Source: Buchnera_K aphidicola_B (GTDB taxonomy: Bacteria > Pseudomonadota > Gammaproteobacteria > Enterobacterales > Enterobacteriaceae). From it: a stretch of 64,000 bases of DNA. The DNA is taken from assembly GCF_039388045.1 (NCBI RefSeq), contig NZ_CP135015.1, positions 310,001 to 374,000 on the forward strand, read 5' to 3'. Below, piece by piece: positions 40,018-48,670 of this stretch. The notes under the pieces are model-generated. The model was not told where the DNA came from. It saw nothing but the letters and a program-made list of their open reading frames with translations, and searched no databases. The position numbers and the translations under genes were made by a program. The first letter of the stretch is position 1, and each line of letters starts with the position of its first letter.

Positions 40018-40222
40018 TATACATACCACTATAAAATTATAAATATATCTGTAAAAATTTTAAAAATTTTCACAAAAATATAAAATGTTATTATTTAAAA
40101 ATTTTTAATATAATGAAATAAAATACTAAAATTAAATTTTTAAACAAAAATAAATATAATAATATATAATAAAATATAATTTACATTATAAAATATAATA
40201 TTTATATAATTATTTTAAAAAT

Positions 40223-40666
40223 ATGACTATATTAAAAATATTAAAATATCCAAATAAAAAACTACGTATTGTCGCCAAACCAGTTAAAAAAATTAATTTT
40301 AAAATACAAAAAAAAATAAATAACATGTTAGAAACTATGCAATTTAATGAAGGTATTGGTTTGGCAGCGACGCAAGTTAATATCAATTTACAAATTGCAG
40401 TAATCGGTCGAATATGTAATATACAAACACCAATTATATTAATAAATCCTAAAATTATACAAAAAAAAGGAGAAATATACTTTAAAGAACGGTGTTTATC
40501 TTTGCCCAATAAAAAAGCCACAATTAAAAGAGCCAAATACATTATCGTATCTGCAATAAATTATTACGGAAAAAAACAAATTATACATGCTAAATCTATT
40601 TTATCAGTATGTATTCAACATGAATTAGATCATTTAATTGGTAAATTATTTATAGATTATATTTAA
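40223..40666 (+). CDS. def: Peptide deformylase
   Basis: Removes the formyl group from the N-terminal methionine of new proteins. A metalloenzyme; the 147 residues are shorter than E. coli Def (169) because the C-terminal helix after MDYL is missing. Motif 1 GIGLAATQ (residues 44-51) and motif 3 QHELDH (132-137, both metal histidines and the catalytic Glu) are intact. Motif 2, EGCLS in the family, reads ERCLS here (Arg90 beside the metal-binding Cys91). The change is unusual but the ligand is kept. It is followed 7 bp later by fmt, the same pair as in E. coli. Confidence 0.93.
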   Translation: MTILKILKYPNKKLRIVAKPVKKINFKIQKKINNMLETMQFNEGIGLAATQVNINLQIAVIGRICNIQTPIILINPKIIQKKGEIYFKERCLSLPNKKATIKRAKYIIVSAINYYGKKQIIHAKSILSVCIQHELDHLIGKLFIDYI

Positions 40667-40673
40667 AAAAAAT

Positions 40674-41681
40674 ATGAAAAAATATATTAAGCAGTTATAT
40701 TTATATAACAAAAAAAAATTAAAAATTGTTTTTGCTGGAACACCTAATTTTGCATATATTCATTTAAAAAAATTAATTAAAGAACAATATAAAATAATAA
40801 CAGTAATAACCAAACCTGATCAACCTGCCGGTAGAGGATTAAATATACAAAAATCACCTGTTAAAATCCTCGCTGAAAAAAATAAAATCCCAATTTTACA
40901 ACCTTCAAATCTTACAAATAAAAATATAGTAAAAATAATAAAGAAACTAAAAGCAGATATAATCATAGTTATAGCTTATGGCATTATTATACCAAAAAAA
41001 ATTCTCAATATATTTCCATTAGGAGGAATAAATATACATCCTTCATTATTACCAAAATGGAGAGGCCCAGCTCCAATTCAATGGGCTATTTTAAAAGGAG
41101 ATAAAAAAACAGGAATAACAATTATTCAAATGAATGAATTTATTGATAAAGGAAAAATAATTTGTGTTTTTAAATGTAAAATAAAAAAAAAAGATACAAA
41201 TGGAACTTTATATAAAAAATTAAGCATTATTGGAAAAAAAGCTTTAATATATATTTTAAATAAATTACTATTTTTAAAAAAAATGACAAATGAAAAACAA
41301 AATATTAAAAAACAAAAATACGCAAAAAAATTTAAAAAAACGGATGGAAAAATTAATTGGAATGATGAAGCTGAAAAAATTGAACGCCAAATTAAAGCAT
41401 TGCAACCATGGCCAGGTTCATATTTTAAAATAAAAAATAAAATTATCAAAATTTGGAAAGCAAAGGCTTCAAAATATAATTCTGATAAAAAAATTGAACC
41501 TGGAAAAATAATTTTAATAAATAAAAACGAAATACATGTACAAACTAAAAAAGATGTAATAATAATAACAGAATTACAATTTCCAGGATATAAAATTACT
41601 GCTATTAAAAAAATACAAAAAGAAAATAAAAGATTATTTGAAAAATATTTTCAAATTAATTATAAAATAAAAAAAAAATAA
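40674..41681 (+). CDS. fmt: Methionyl-tRNA formyltransferase
   Basis: Formylates Met-tRNA-fMet with 10-formyltetrahydrofolate so that it can be used for initiation. The 335 residues include a 15-residue lysine-rich N-terminal extension before the conserved LKIVFAGTPNFA; no other start is available closer to that block. Motifs: KPDQPAGRG near 45, IIVIAYGIIIP near 100, the folate-site block GGINIHPSLLPKWRGPAPIQW (in part), with the catalytic Asn-His and the later Asp in EFIDKGKI. The C-terminal domain with PWPGSYFKI is present. Works with def and with the initiator tRNA at 14649-14722; convergent with rplQ. Confidence 0.95.
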   Translation: MKKYIKQLYLYNKKKLKIVFAGTPNFAYIHLKKLIKEQYKIITVITKPDQPAGRGLNIQKSPVKILAEKNKIPILQPSNLTNKNIVKIIKKLKADIIIVIAYGIIIPKKILNIFPLGGINIHPSLLPKWRGPAPIQWAILKGDKKTGITIIQMNEFIDKGKIICVFKCKIKKKDTNGTLYKKLSIIGKKALIYILNKLLFLKKMTNEKQNIKKQKYAKKFKKTDGKINWNDEAEKIERQIKALQPWPGSYFKIKNKIIKIWKAKASKYNSDKKIEPGKIILINKNEIHVQTKKDVIIITELQFPGYKITAIKKIQKENKRLFEKYFQINYKIKKK

Positions 41682-41729
41682 AATATTTTCAAATAGAAAT
41701 TAATAAAACCTCAAAAAACAATAAAAAAA

Positions 41730-42119
41730 CTATTTTTTTAATATAATATCTTGTTTATTATGTTCTCTACCAACAAACGTAATATATGCAACAGGAGCTT
41801 TGTCGCCTGTTCTATAACCACATTTTAAAATTTTTGTATATCCACCATTTCTATTTATAAAGTACGGTCCTATATCATTAAATAATTTTGAAACAATTTT
41901 ATTATTTCGAATACGAGAATAAATAATTCTTCGTTTAGAAACAGAATCCTTTCTTGAAAAAGTAATTAATGGTTCAATAATTTTTTTTAATTCTTTAGCT
42001 TTAACTAAAGTTGTTTTTATTACTTCATGTTGTAATAATGCACATATCATATTTCTAAACATAAGTTTAAAATGAGAACGTTTTCTATTTAACTTACGAC
42101 CACTTTTTCTATGTCGCAT
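41730..42119 (-). CDS. rplQ: 50S ribosomal protein L17
   Basis: A large-subunit protein near the tunnel exit. The 129 residues (E. coli 127) begin MRHRKSGRKLNRKRSHFKLMF-like and contain ALLQHEVIKTTLVKAKELKK, both typical of L17. It is the last gene of the alpha operon, 28 bp after rpoA, and ends 48 bp from the convergent fmt. No clear hairpin terminator is seen downstream. Confidence 0.97.
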   Translation of the reverse strand: MRHRKSGRKLNRKRSHFKLMFRNMICALLQHEVIKTTLVKAKELKKIIEPLITFSRKDSVSKRRIIYSRIRNNKIVSKLFNDIGPYFINRNGGYTKILKCGYRTGDKAPVAYITFVGREHNKQDIILKK

Positions 42120-42147
42120 ATTTAAACCTTAATTAATTTTAAAAAAA

Positions 42148-43152
42148 TTATACACCATCAGCTAAATCTACTGGTGGCCAATTTTCTAATTTCATACCTA
42201 ATGATAAATTTCTGGATGATAAAACATCTTTTATTTCAGTTAAAGATTTTTTTCCCAAATTTGGTGTTTTTAGTAATTCAACTTCTGTTTTTTGCACCAA
42301 ATCTCCTATATAATGTACAGATTCTGCTTTTAAACAATTAGCAGAACGTACAGTTAATTCTAAATCATCCACTGGACGTAATAAAACAGGTTCAAATTCT
42401 GGTTTTAATTCTTTATTTTCAGGTTGATTATTATCTTTTAAGTATACAAAAGCTTCTAATTGATCTGATAATATAGTAGCAGAAGTTCTTATAGCTTCCT
42501 CAGGATCAATTGTTCCATTAGTTTCCATTTCAATAATTAATTTATCTAAATCTGTTCTTTTTTCCACTCTAGTGGATTCTACATAATATGCAATACGATC
42601 AATTGGGCTATAACACGCATCTAGAAATAAACGTCCAATTGAAAGTTTTTTAGAAATAGGATCTACATAATTCAATCTACGCATAGAAGCAGAAGCATAA
42701 CCTATACCTCTTTGAACTTTGATTTTCATCTTTATTGAAGCATACTCATATGTTAAATTACATATTAAATGTTCTAAATTTACAATTTCAACACTATTAT
42801 CATGTATAATATCTGAAGCTAATACAATACCAATACCAACTTTATGTAACGTCATAACACTTTCATCTTTACCATGTAATTTTACCGCCAACCCTTTTAA
42901 ATTTAGTAATATTTCTACTACATCTTCTTTAACACCTTCTTTAGTACTATATTCATGCAAAATACCTTCTATTTGCACTTCAGTAACTGCACAACCAGAA
43001 ATAGAAGATAATAAAACTCTTCTTAAAGCATTACCTAAAGTATGTCCAAAACCTCTCTCTAAAGGTTCTAAAATAACCTTAGCGTATGTATTACTAATAT
43101 GTTGTATATCAACTATTTGAGGTTTTAAAAAACTATTAATAAAACTCTGCAT
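42148..43152 (-). CDS. rpoA: DNA-directed RNA polymerase alpha subunit
   Basis: The assembly subunit of RNA polymerase and the contact for UP elements and activators. From ATG at 43152 the protein has 334 residues (E. coli 329). The frame is open to 43200, but the chosen ATG is preceded by AAAGAGGTAAAT and matches the E. coli N-terminus (MQ...FLKP). The N-terminal domain has LEPLERGFGHTLGNALRR near 30-47; the C-terminal domain (from about 245) keeps DDLELTVRSANCLK, with the Arg used for DNA contact, and LLKTPNLGKKSLTEIK. It lies 25 bp after the end of rpsD, so the frameshift in rpsD should be upstream of it in the same message. Confidence 0.97.
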   Translation of the reverse strand: MQSFINSFLKPQIVDIQHISNTYAKVILEPLERGFGHTLGNALRRVLLSSISGCAVTEVQIEGILHEYSTKEGVKEDVVEILLNLKGLAVKLHGKDESVMTLHKVGIGIVLASDIIHDNSVEIVNLEHLICNLTYEYASIKMKIKVQRGIGYASASMRRLNYVDPISKKLSIGRLFLDACYSPIDRIAYYVESTRVEKRTDLDKLIIEMETNGTIDPEEAIRTSATILSDQLEAFVYLKDNNQPENKELKPEFEPVLLRPVDDLELTVRSANCLKAESVHYIGDLVQKTEVELLKTPNLGKKSLTEIKDVLSSRNLSLGMKLENWPPVDLADGV

Positions 43153-43177
43153 ATTTACCTCTTTAAATGTATTAAAT

Positions 43178-43797
43178 CTATTTAGAATACAATTCCACAA
43201 TTAAATGCTCATTAATTTCTGCAGGTAAATTAATGCGCTCAGGATTGCATTTAAATTTTCCTATCATATTGATGGTATCTACTTCTAACCATATAGAAGG
43301 TTCTCTTGATGCTGATAAAGCTAACGCTGCTTTTATACGTAATTGACTTTTAGATTTTTCTTTAATAGTAATTACATCATTAATTAAAATATTATATGAA
43401 GGTATATTTACAATTTTATTATTTACATAATAGATTTATGATTAACTAATTGCCTTGCTTCAGATCTCGTAGCTCCAAAACCCATACGATATACAACATT
43501 ATCTAAGCGCTTTTCTAATAATATTAATAAATTTTCTCCAGTATTGCCTTTTAATTTTACAGCTTTTCTATAATAATTACGAAATTGTCTTTCTAAAATT
43601 CCATATAAACGACGAACTTTCTGTTTCTCTCTTAATTGTATACCATATTCTGATAATCTAATTCTTTTTGTACCATGTTGACCGGGTGGATGATCTAATT
43701 TACATTTAGAATCTAATGAACGCAAACCAGATTTTAAAAATAAATCAGTTCCTTCGCGGCGACTTAATTTTAATTTAGGTCCTAAATACTTTGCCAT
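43178..43797 (-). CDS. rpsD: 30S ribosomal protein S4, split by a one-base deletion
   Basis: S4 starts assembly of the small subunit, binds 16S rRNA, and represses the alpha operon. The frame from 43797 codes 124 residues that match E. coli S4 up to VNHKSIM and then meets TAA (43423-43425). Reading on after inserting one G (ATG GTA instead of ATGTA) gives 82 further codons without a stop, VNNKIVNIPSYNI to INEHLIVELYSK, ending at TAG 43178-43180. Together this is 206 residues, exactly the E. coli length. So the gene is complete except for one missing G. Unlike recB, no A-run is at the break. Either a sequencing or assembly error, a very recent mutation, or a recoded site. Confidence 0.93.
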
Positions 43798-43811
43798 TTA
43801 CAACCTCCAAT

Positions 43812-44207
43812 TTATACACGACGTTTTTTAGCTGGTCTACAACCGTTATGAGGAATAGGAGTTACATCTGTAATATTGGTAATACGAAAACCTAATGCAT
43901 TTAATGCTCTTATTGTAGATTCCCGACCTGGACCAGGGCCTTTGACCATTACTTCTAAGTTCTTTATACCATAATCTTTAACTAAATCCACACAACGCTC
44001 AGCTGCTACTTGTGCTGCAAAAGGAGTAGATTTTCTTGAACCTCTAAATCCAGAACCTCCAGCAGTAGCCCAACCTAAAGTATTCCCTTGACGATCTGTA
44101 ATTGTAACAATAGTATTATTAAAAGATGCATGAATATGTGCCACACCATCTAAAATTAATTTTTTAATACGTTTTTTAATTTTTTTATTATTTTTTTTTA
44201 TTATCAT
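43812..44207 (-). CDS. rpsK: 30S ribosomal protein S11
   Basis: A platform protein near the 3' end of 16S rRNA and the E/P sites. The 131 residues (E. coli 129) contain AHIHASFNNTIVTITDRQGN (residues 23-42), the block GSGFRGSRKSTPFAAQVAAE and the end NGCRPAKKRRV. An extra lysine-rich N-terminal stretch (IIKKNNKKIKKRIKK) replaces the E. coli start. Lies between rpsM (5-bp gap) and rpsD (14-bp gap) in the alpha operon. Confidence 0.97.
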   Translation of the reverse strand: MIIKKNNKKIKKRIKKLILDGVAHIHASFNNTIVTITDRQGNTLGWATAGGSGFRGSRKSTPFAAQVAAERCVDLVKDYGIKNLEVMVKGPGPGRESTIRALNALGFRITNITDVTPIPHNGCRPAKKRRV

Positions 44208-44212
44208 TTAAT

Positions 44213-44572
44213 TTACCTAACATTTTTTATTTTTCTTCTAGAACCTTTACGAGTACGAGCATTAGTTTTAGTTCTTTGCCCATGTACTGGTAAACTTTTG
44301 CGATGTCGTAAACCTCTATAACACCCCAAATCCATTAATCGTTTAATATTTAATGTAACTTCTCTTCTTAAATCCCCTTCAATTATAAATTTTGTAACTT
44401 TTTCTCTTAACTGTTCAATTTGTTTTTCAGATAATTCTGATATTTTAATATTAATATTTAAACCTATACTTGAACATATCATTCGAGCACGAGTTTTTCC
44501 AATACCATAAATTGCTGTCAACGCAATAATAGCATGTTTTTTTTCAGGAACATTTATACCTGCAATACGCAT
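44213..44572 (-). CDS. rpsM: 30S ribosomal protein S13
   Basis: A head protein that contacts P-site tRNA and the 50S subunit. The 119 residues (E. coli 118) begin MRIAGINVPEKKHAIIALT and end with the RNA-binding RGLRHRKSLPVHGQRTKTNA block and a basic tail. First gene of the alpha operon; the 93-bp gap to rpmJ upstream may carry the operon promoter. Confidence 0.98.
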   Translation of the reverse strand: MRIAGINVPEKKHAIIALTAIYGIGKTRARMICSSIGLNINIKISELSEKQIEQLREKVTKFIIEGDLRREVTLNIKRLMDLGCYRGLRHRKSLPVHGQRTKTNARTRKGSRRKIKNVR

Positions 44573-44665
44573 AATATTTAACCTCTAATGATTTAAAATA
44601 CTATAATTAAAATTTATAATATTATAATACATATAATTATTAAAAGATTAAAGTAAAATTAAATA

Positions 44666-44782
44666 TTAACCTTGTCTTTGTTTATGTTTAGGTTCATATG
44701 CGCAAGTAACTCTTATAATATTTTTACGACGTATAATTTTACAATTTCGACATAATTTTTTAACTGAAGCGCGTACTTTCAT
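44666..44782 (-). CDS. rpmJ: 50S ribosomal protein L36
   Basis: A 38-residue zinc-ribbon protein of the large subunit, easily overlooked because it is so short. Reading the minus strand from ATG at 44782 gives MKVRASVKKLCRNCKII and, at the end, CAYEPKHKQRQG followed by TAA at 44666-44668. It has the same length as E. coli L36 and keeps the zinc ligands Cys11, Cys14, Cys27 and His33. It lies directly after secY, as in E. coli. Confidence 0.97.
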   Translation of the reverse strand: MKVRASVKKLCRNCKIIRRKNIIRVTCAYEPKHKQRQG

Positions 44783-44805
44783 ATTTTTCCTATTAATAAC
44801 TATTT

Positions 44806-46146
44806 TTAGTAATTTTTTTTATTAAAATATAAATTAGACTTCTTTAACACATTTTTATATTTACTTGTTAATAATAATGTTTGTACTTGTGATATAAAAT
44901 CTATTATGACCACAACTATAATTAATAAAGAAGTTCCAGAAAAAGAAAAAGGAATTTTTAAAAAAAATTTTAAAAAATCCGGAGTAAGGCAAATAAAAGA
45001 AATATATAACGCCCCTATTAATGTTACACGTAATAATATTTTTTCAATATAATGTTCTGTATTTAATCCAGGTCGAATACCAGGAATAAAAGCACTAGAT
45101 TTTTTTAAATTATCTGCTGTATCTTTTATATTAAAGATTAAAAAATTATAAAAATAACAAAAAAAAATTATCAAAAAAATATAAACTGAAAAATAAATAA
45201 TATTACTAGAACGTATATATATAAAAATATTATTTAAAAAATAATACTTATTTAATATTGCATAAATATCAAACCAAGAACATAATGTAGCAGGAAATAC
45301 TAAAATACTAGAAGTAAAAATAGCTGGTATTACACCAGAAATATTTAATTTTATAGGTAAATACGAACTTTGATTAGAATAAATACGGTTAGTATATTGA
45401 CGACGAGCATAAAAAATTGGAACTTGCCTATAACTACATTCAACATACACAACTAAATAAATTAAAAATAAAAAAAAAAACAGAATTAAAAAAAAAACAT
45501 ATAAAGATATTTGACCTAAAATAACTTGCATACAAGTGTTAATTATAATTGCAGGTAAAGTACTAACAACACCTATAAAAATAAATATCGAAATACCATT
45601 TCCTATACCTTTTTCTGTAATTAATTCAGCTAACCACATTAAAAAAACAGTTCCAGTAACTAAACTTATTGTAGATATAAAACAATAATAATGAATTGGA
45701 TGTAAAACTAAATGATATGAACTTAAAAAATGCGGTAAACTAAAAGAAAGTAATAAAGCTTGAAAAAAAGCAAAAAAAACAGTTGTATATCTTATATATT
45801 CATTAATTTTAACACGTCCACTATCTCCATCTTTTTTAATTTCTTTGAAAAAAGGGACAACTAAACTTAATAATTGTATTATTATAGAAGCAGAAATATA
45901 CGGAACAACACCTAAAGCAAAGATAGATACTCTATTTAATGCTCCACCAGAAAAAATATTTAACGCATCAAGAATTGTTCCATGATTTTGAAATAAAATT
46001 TTTGATAATAAAATTGCATTAATACCAGGAATTGGAATAAATGAACCTAATCTAAAAATTATAACTGCAAATAATAAAAATAAAATTCTTATTTTTAATT
46101 CATTAAAATTACTTTTATTAAAATTCAAACCTAATTTTTGCACCAT
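44806..46146 (-). CDS. secY: Preprotein translocase subunit SecY
   Basis: The channel of the Sec translocon, which moves proteins across or into the inner membrane. The 446 residues (E. coli 443) have ten hydrophobic segments; recognisable blocks are FRLGSFIPIPGIN (residues 26-38), NIFSGGALNRVSIFALGVVP (plug and helix 2 region, near 63-82), GIGNGISIFIF near 180, and the cytoplasmic loop with ADNLKKSSAFIPGIRPG near 350. It lies 5 bp after rplO in the spc operon. 4.5S RNA (28753-28858) feeds substrates to it. Confidence 0.97.
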   Translation of the reverse strand: MVQKLGLNFNKSNFNELKIRILFLLFAVIIFRLGSFIPIPGINAILLSKILFQNHGTILDALNIFSGGALNRVSIFALGVVPYISASIIIQLLSLVVPFFKEIKKDGDSGRVKINEYIRYTTVFFAFFQALLLSFSLPHFLSSYHLVLHPIHYYCFISTISLVTGTVFLMWLAELITEKGIGNGISIFIFIGVVSTLPAIIINTCMQVILGQISLYVFFLILFFFLFLIYLVVYVECSYRQVPIFYARRQYTNRIYSNQSSYLPIKLNISGVIPAIFTSSILVFPATLCSWFDIYAILNKYYFLNNIFIYIRSSNIIYFSVYIFLIIFFCYFYNFLIFNIKDTADNLKKSSAFIPGIRPGLNTEHYIEKILLRVTLIGALYISFICLTPDFLKFFLKIPFSFSGTSLLIIVVVIIDFISQVQTLLLTSKYKNVLKKSNLYFNKKNY

Positions 46147-46151
46147 GCTAA

Positions 46152-46607
46152 TTAATATCCTTTAATAGCCCCACCTAAAACTTTAATTTCTGAATACACA
46201 CCTTTGGTAACCTTTAAACCTTCAATAATAATAGGGGAAAAAATTCTACCAGAAGAAATTATTTTTGCATTTTTGACATTTTTTTTAACAACATTAAATT
46301 TTTTTAAAATATCTAAATTAATTATATTATCAATTATTTTTCCATTTCTTAATAATGTTTCAATTTCTGATAAACGTACTTCAGCAATATTTTTTTTTTT
46401 TTTTGAACGAAAACCAAATTTAGGAATACGACGATATAAAGGCATTTGACCTCCTTCAAAACCAATGCGAACTCCTCCACCAGATCTAGATTTTTGTCCT
46501 TTATGACCTCTACCTGAAGTTTTTCCAAAACCAGAACCTATCCCTCTGCCTAACCTTTTAGATTTTTTTTTTGATCCTTTTTGATAAGTTATATTATTTA
46601 AATACAT
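46152..46607 (-). CDS. rplO: 50S ribosomal protein L15
   Basis: A large-subunit assembly protein. The 151 residues (E. coli 144) begin with MYLNNITYQKGSKKKSKRLG, then the glycine-rich RNA-binding region GRGIGSGFGKTSGRGHKGQ (residues 20-38) and FEGGQMPLYRRIPKFGF (49-65). The C-terminal half is more divergent. Lies between rpmD and secY as in E. coli. Confidence 0.97.
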   Translation of the reverse strand: MYLNNITYQKGSKKKSKRLGRGIGSGFGKTSGRGHKGQKSRSGGGVRIGFEGGQMPLYRRIPKFGFRSKKKKNIAEVRLSEIETLLRNGKIIDNIINLDILKKFNVVKKNVKNAKIISSGRIFSPIIIEGLKVTKGVYSEIKVLGGAIKGY

Positions 46608-46628
46608 ATTATATATTACTCCAAATAT

Positions 46629-46814
46629 TTATTTATTTTTACAAACTTTCAACATATAAGAAATTTTATTAATCATGCCACGTAAGGAATCTGTATCTTT
46701 TCTATATACAGTATGACCAATTTTACGCAATCCTAAACCTAATAAAGTTAATTTATGTTTATGTAATATTCCTATTTTACTTTTAATTTGTGTTATAGAA
46801 ATTATATTATCCAT
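46629..46814 (-). CDS. rpmD: 50S ribosomal protein L30
   Basis: A small large-subunit protein of 61 residues (E. coli 59). The pattern ITQIKSKIGILHKHKLTLLG and then LRKIGHTVYRKDTDSLRGMI matches E. coli L30 ([22 protein letters not shown]). It follows rpsE with a 1-bp gap and precedes rplO. Confidence 0.96.
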   Translation of the reverse strand: MDNIISITQIKSKIGILHKHKLTLLGLGLRKIGHTVYRKDTDSLRGMINKISYMLKVCKNK

Positions 46815-46815
46815 A

Positions 46816-47325
46816 TTATTTAATACCTAAAATATATTTAACAGATTTATTTCTTTTTTTAGCAATCATTTTTGGAGAATGAATTTTTTTTAAACCTTTA
46901 ATAGTAGCACGAACTACATTAATAGGATTAGTTGAACCATAAGTTTTAGCTAAAATATCATGTATACCAGCAACTTCCAAAACCGCTCGCATTGCTCCTC
47001 CAGCAATAATCCCTGTGCCTTCTGAAGCAGGCTTCATAAAAATATTAGAACCAGTGTGAGAACTATATATCGCATATTGTATAGTTCTTTTATTTAAAGA
47101 AATATCTATCATATTACGACGCGCTTTTTCCATAGCTTTTTGAATAGCAGATGGTACTTCACGCGCTTTACCATAACCAAAACCTACTTTCCCTTTTCCA
47201 TTTCCAACTACCGTTAACGCAGTAAAAGAAAATATTCTACCACCTTTAACAGTTTTTGATACTCTATTTACAGAAATAAGTTTTTCATTAAGATCATTTT
47301 TATATTTCTTGTTCATATTAATCAT
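46816..47325 (-). CDS. rpsE: 30S ribosomal protein S5
   Basis: A small-subunit protein involved in decoding accuracy and mRNA helicase activity. The 169 residues (E. coli 167) contain VNRVSKTVKGGRIFSFTALT (residues 19-38), VGFGYGKAREVPSAIQKAM and SEGTGIIAGGAMRAVLEVAG. ATG at 47325 is preceded by AAAGGAAAATAAT, a good ribosome-binding site; an in-frame ATG at 47316 is less well placed. Lies between rplR and rpmD. Confidence 0.97.
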   Translation of the reverse strand: MINMNKKYKNDLNEKLISVNRVSKTVKGGRIFSFTALTVVGNGKGKVGFGYGKAREVPSAIQKAMEKARRNMIDISLNKRTIQYAIYSSHTGSNIFMKPASEGTGIIAGGAMRAVLEVAGIHDILAKTYGSTNPINVVRATIKGLKKIHSPKMIAKKRNKSVKYILGIK

Positions 47326-47337
47326 ATTATTTTCCTT

Positions 47338-47703
47338 TTAAAAAATTAAACCAGCATCACGCGCAGCATTTGCTAACACTTCTATCCTACCATGATATTT
47401 AAAACCAGAACGATCAAAAGATACTTTTTTAACACCTTTATTTAAAGCTCTTTGTGCTATAATATTACCAATTAAAGCAGCAGCAGTCTTATTACCAGTA
47501 TATTTTAAATTACCGATTATTTTTTTTTCTAAAGTAGAAGCACATACTATAACATTAAATTTTTCTGATATAATTTGCGCATAAATATGACGTGAAGTTC
47601 GATGTACCACTAAACGTGTTTTATTTAATTTTTTAAAATTTTGACGAATTTTAACAGCCCTGCGTAAACGTTTTTTTTTTTTATTTATAACAGCTTGATT
47701 CAT
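47338..47703 (-). CDS. rplR: 50S ribosomal protein L18
   Basis: Binds 5S rRNA and carries it into the large subunit. From ATG at 47703 it has 121 residues (E. coli 117): MNQAVINKKKKRLRRAVKIR, then RLVVHRTSRHIYAQII and the end SFDRSGFKYHGRIEVLANAA-type block. The frame is open to 47742, but that part overlaps rplF, whose stop (47705-47707) is 1 bp from the chosen ATG. Confidence 0.96.
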   Translation of the reverse strand: MNQAVINKKKKRLRRAVKIRQNFKKLNKTRLVVHRTSRHIYAQIISEKFNVIVCASTLEKKIIGNLKYTGNKTAAALIGNIIAQRALNKGVKKVSFDRSGFKYHGRIEVLANAARDAGLIF

Positions 47704-47704
47704 A

Positions 47705-48241
47705 TTATTTCTTCTTCGCCTCTTTAATACGAATGAATTCATCTTGATATCTAATACCTTTACCTTTATAGACTTCAGGAATACGATATGATCTTAAATC
47801 TGCTGCTACTTGACCTACCTTTTGTTTATCTACTCCTTTAATTAAAATTTCTGTAGGTTTTGTGTTTTCTATAAAAATATCATTTGGAAATTTATATGTA
47901 ATAATATGTGAATAACCTAAAGATAAACTAATAACATTATTTATTATATTTATAACACGATAACCAACACCAACTAATTGCAATTTCCTTTCAAAACCAA
48001 CAGTTAAACCTAAAATCATAGAAGCAACTAAAGATCGACACGTACCAGCCTGAGCCCATGAATTTGAATTATTTTTTTTAACATTAAATGTTAAATATTT
48101 ATCTATATATTTTATATTAACATTTTTGTTAATATAATGCTTTAATGTTCTATTATTATGTTTAATAACTATTTTCTTCACAGATAATATTACTTCTACA
48201 TCAGAAGGAACTAAAACAGGAAATTTAGCGATACGTGACAT
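47705..48241 (-). CDS. rplF: 50S ribosomal protein L6
   Basis: A large-subunit protein near the GTPase centre. The 178 residues (E. coli 177) begin MSRIAKFPVLVPSDVEV; later blocks are GLTVGFERKLQLVGVGYRV near 78-96 and the C-terminal RSYRIPEVYKGKGIRYQDE, all typical of L6. Lies 11 bp after rpsH in the spc operon. The interior is more diverged than the ends. Confidence 0.97.
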   Translation of the reverse strand: MSRIAKFPVLVPSDVEVILSVKKIVIKHNNRTLKHYINKNVNIKYIDKYLTFNVKKNNSNSWAQAGTCRSLVASMILGLTVGFERKLQLVGVGYRVINIINNVISLSLGYSHIITYKFPNDIFIENTKPTEILIKGVDKQKVGQVAADLRSYRIPEVYKGKGIRYQDEFIRIKEAKKK

Positions 48242-48252
48242 ATTTTCTCCAA

Positions 48253-48645
48253 TTAAGATATATTACAAATTATTTCTCCACCGATATTTAATTTACGTGC
48301 TGTTGCATCTGTCATAATACCTTTAGAAGTAGATAAAATCGATATCCCTAAACCTGAAATAACTTTCGGAATATTTTTAACATTTTTATACACTCTTAAA
48401 CTAGGTCGACTAACACGTTTAATATCCTCAATTACCGGTAAACCTTTAAAATATTTTAAAGTAATATTCAAAATAGGTTTTAATGAATTTAATATTTTAT
48501 AATCTTGTATATAACCTTCATTCTTTAAAACTTTACTAATAGCTACTTTTACTTTTGAAGAAGGTAAATCAACTGAAAATTTATTTGCACGTTGTGCATT
48601 ACGTATTCTTGTTAACATATCAGAAATAGAATCTTGCATGCTCAT
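48253..48645 (-). CDS. rpsH: 30S ribosomal protein S8
   Basis: A central-domain 16S rRNA binder and, in E. coli, the translational repressor of the spc operon. The 130 residues equal E. coli S8 in length: MSMQDSISDMLTRIRNAQRA at the start and GLGISILSTSKGIMTDATAR near 97-116 at the RNA-binding C-terminus. Lies 25 bp after rpsN. Confidence 0.98.
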   Translation of the reverse strand: MSMQDSISDMLTRIRNAQRANKFSVDLPSSKVKVAISKVLKNEGYIQDYKILNSLKPILNITLKYFKGLPVIEDIKRVSRPSLRVYKNVKNIPKVISGLGISILSTSKGIMTDATARKLNIGGEIICNIS

Positions 48646-48670
48646 TATATAAACTCCAATAAAAAAAAAA

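Noticed and set aside
43153..43200. A longer RpoA with 16 extra N-terminal residues
   Set aside because: The extension overlaps the C-terminal codons of rpsD, has no counterpart in E. coli, and the ATG at 43152 has its own GAGG ribosome-binding site.
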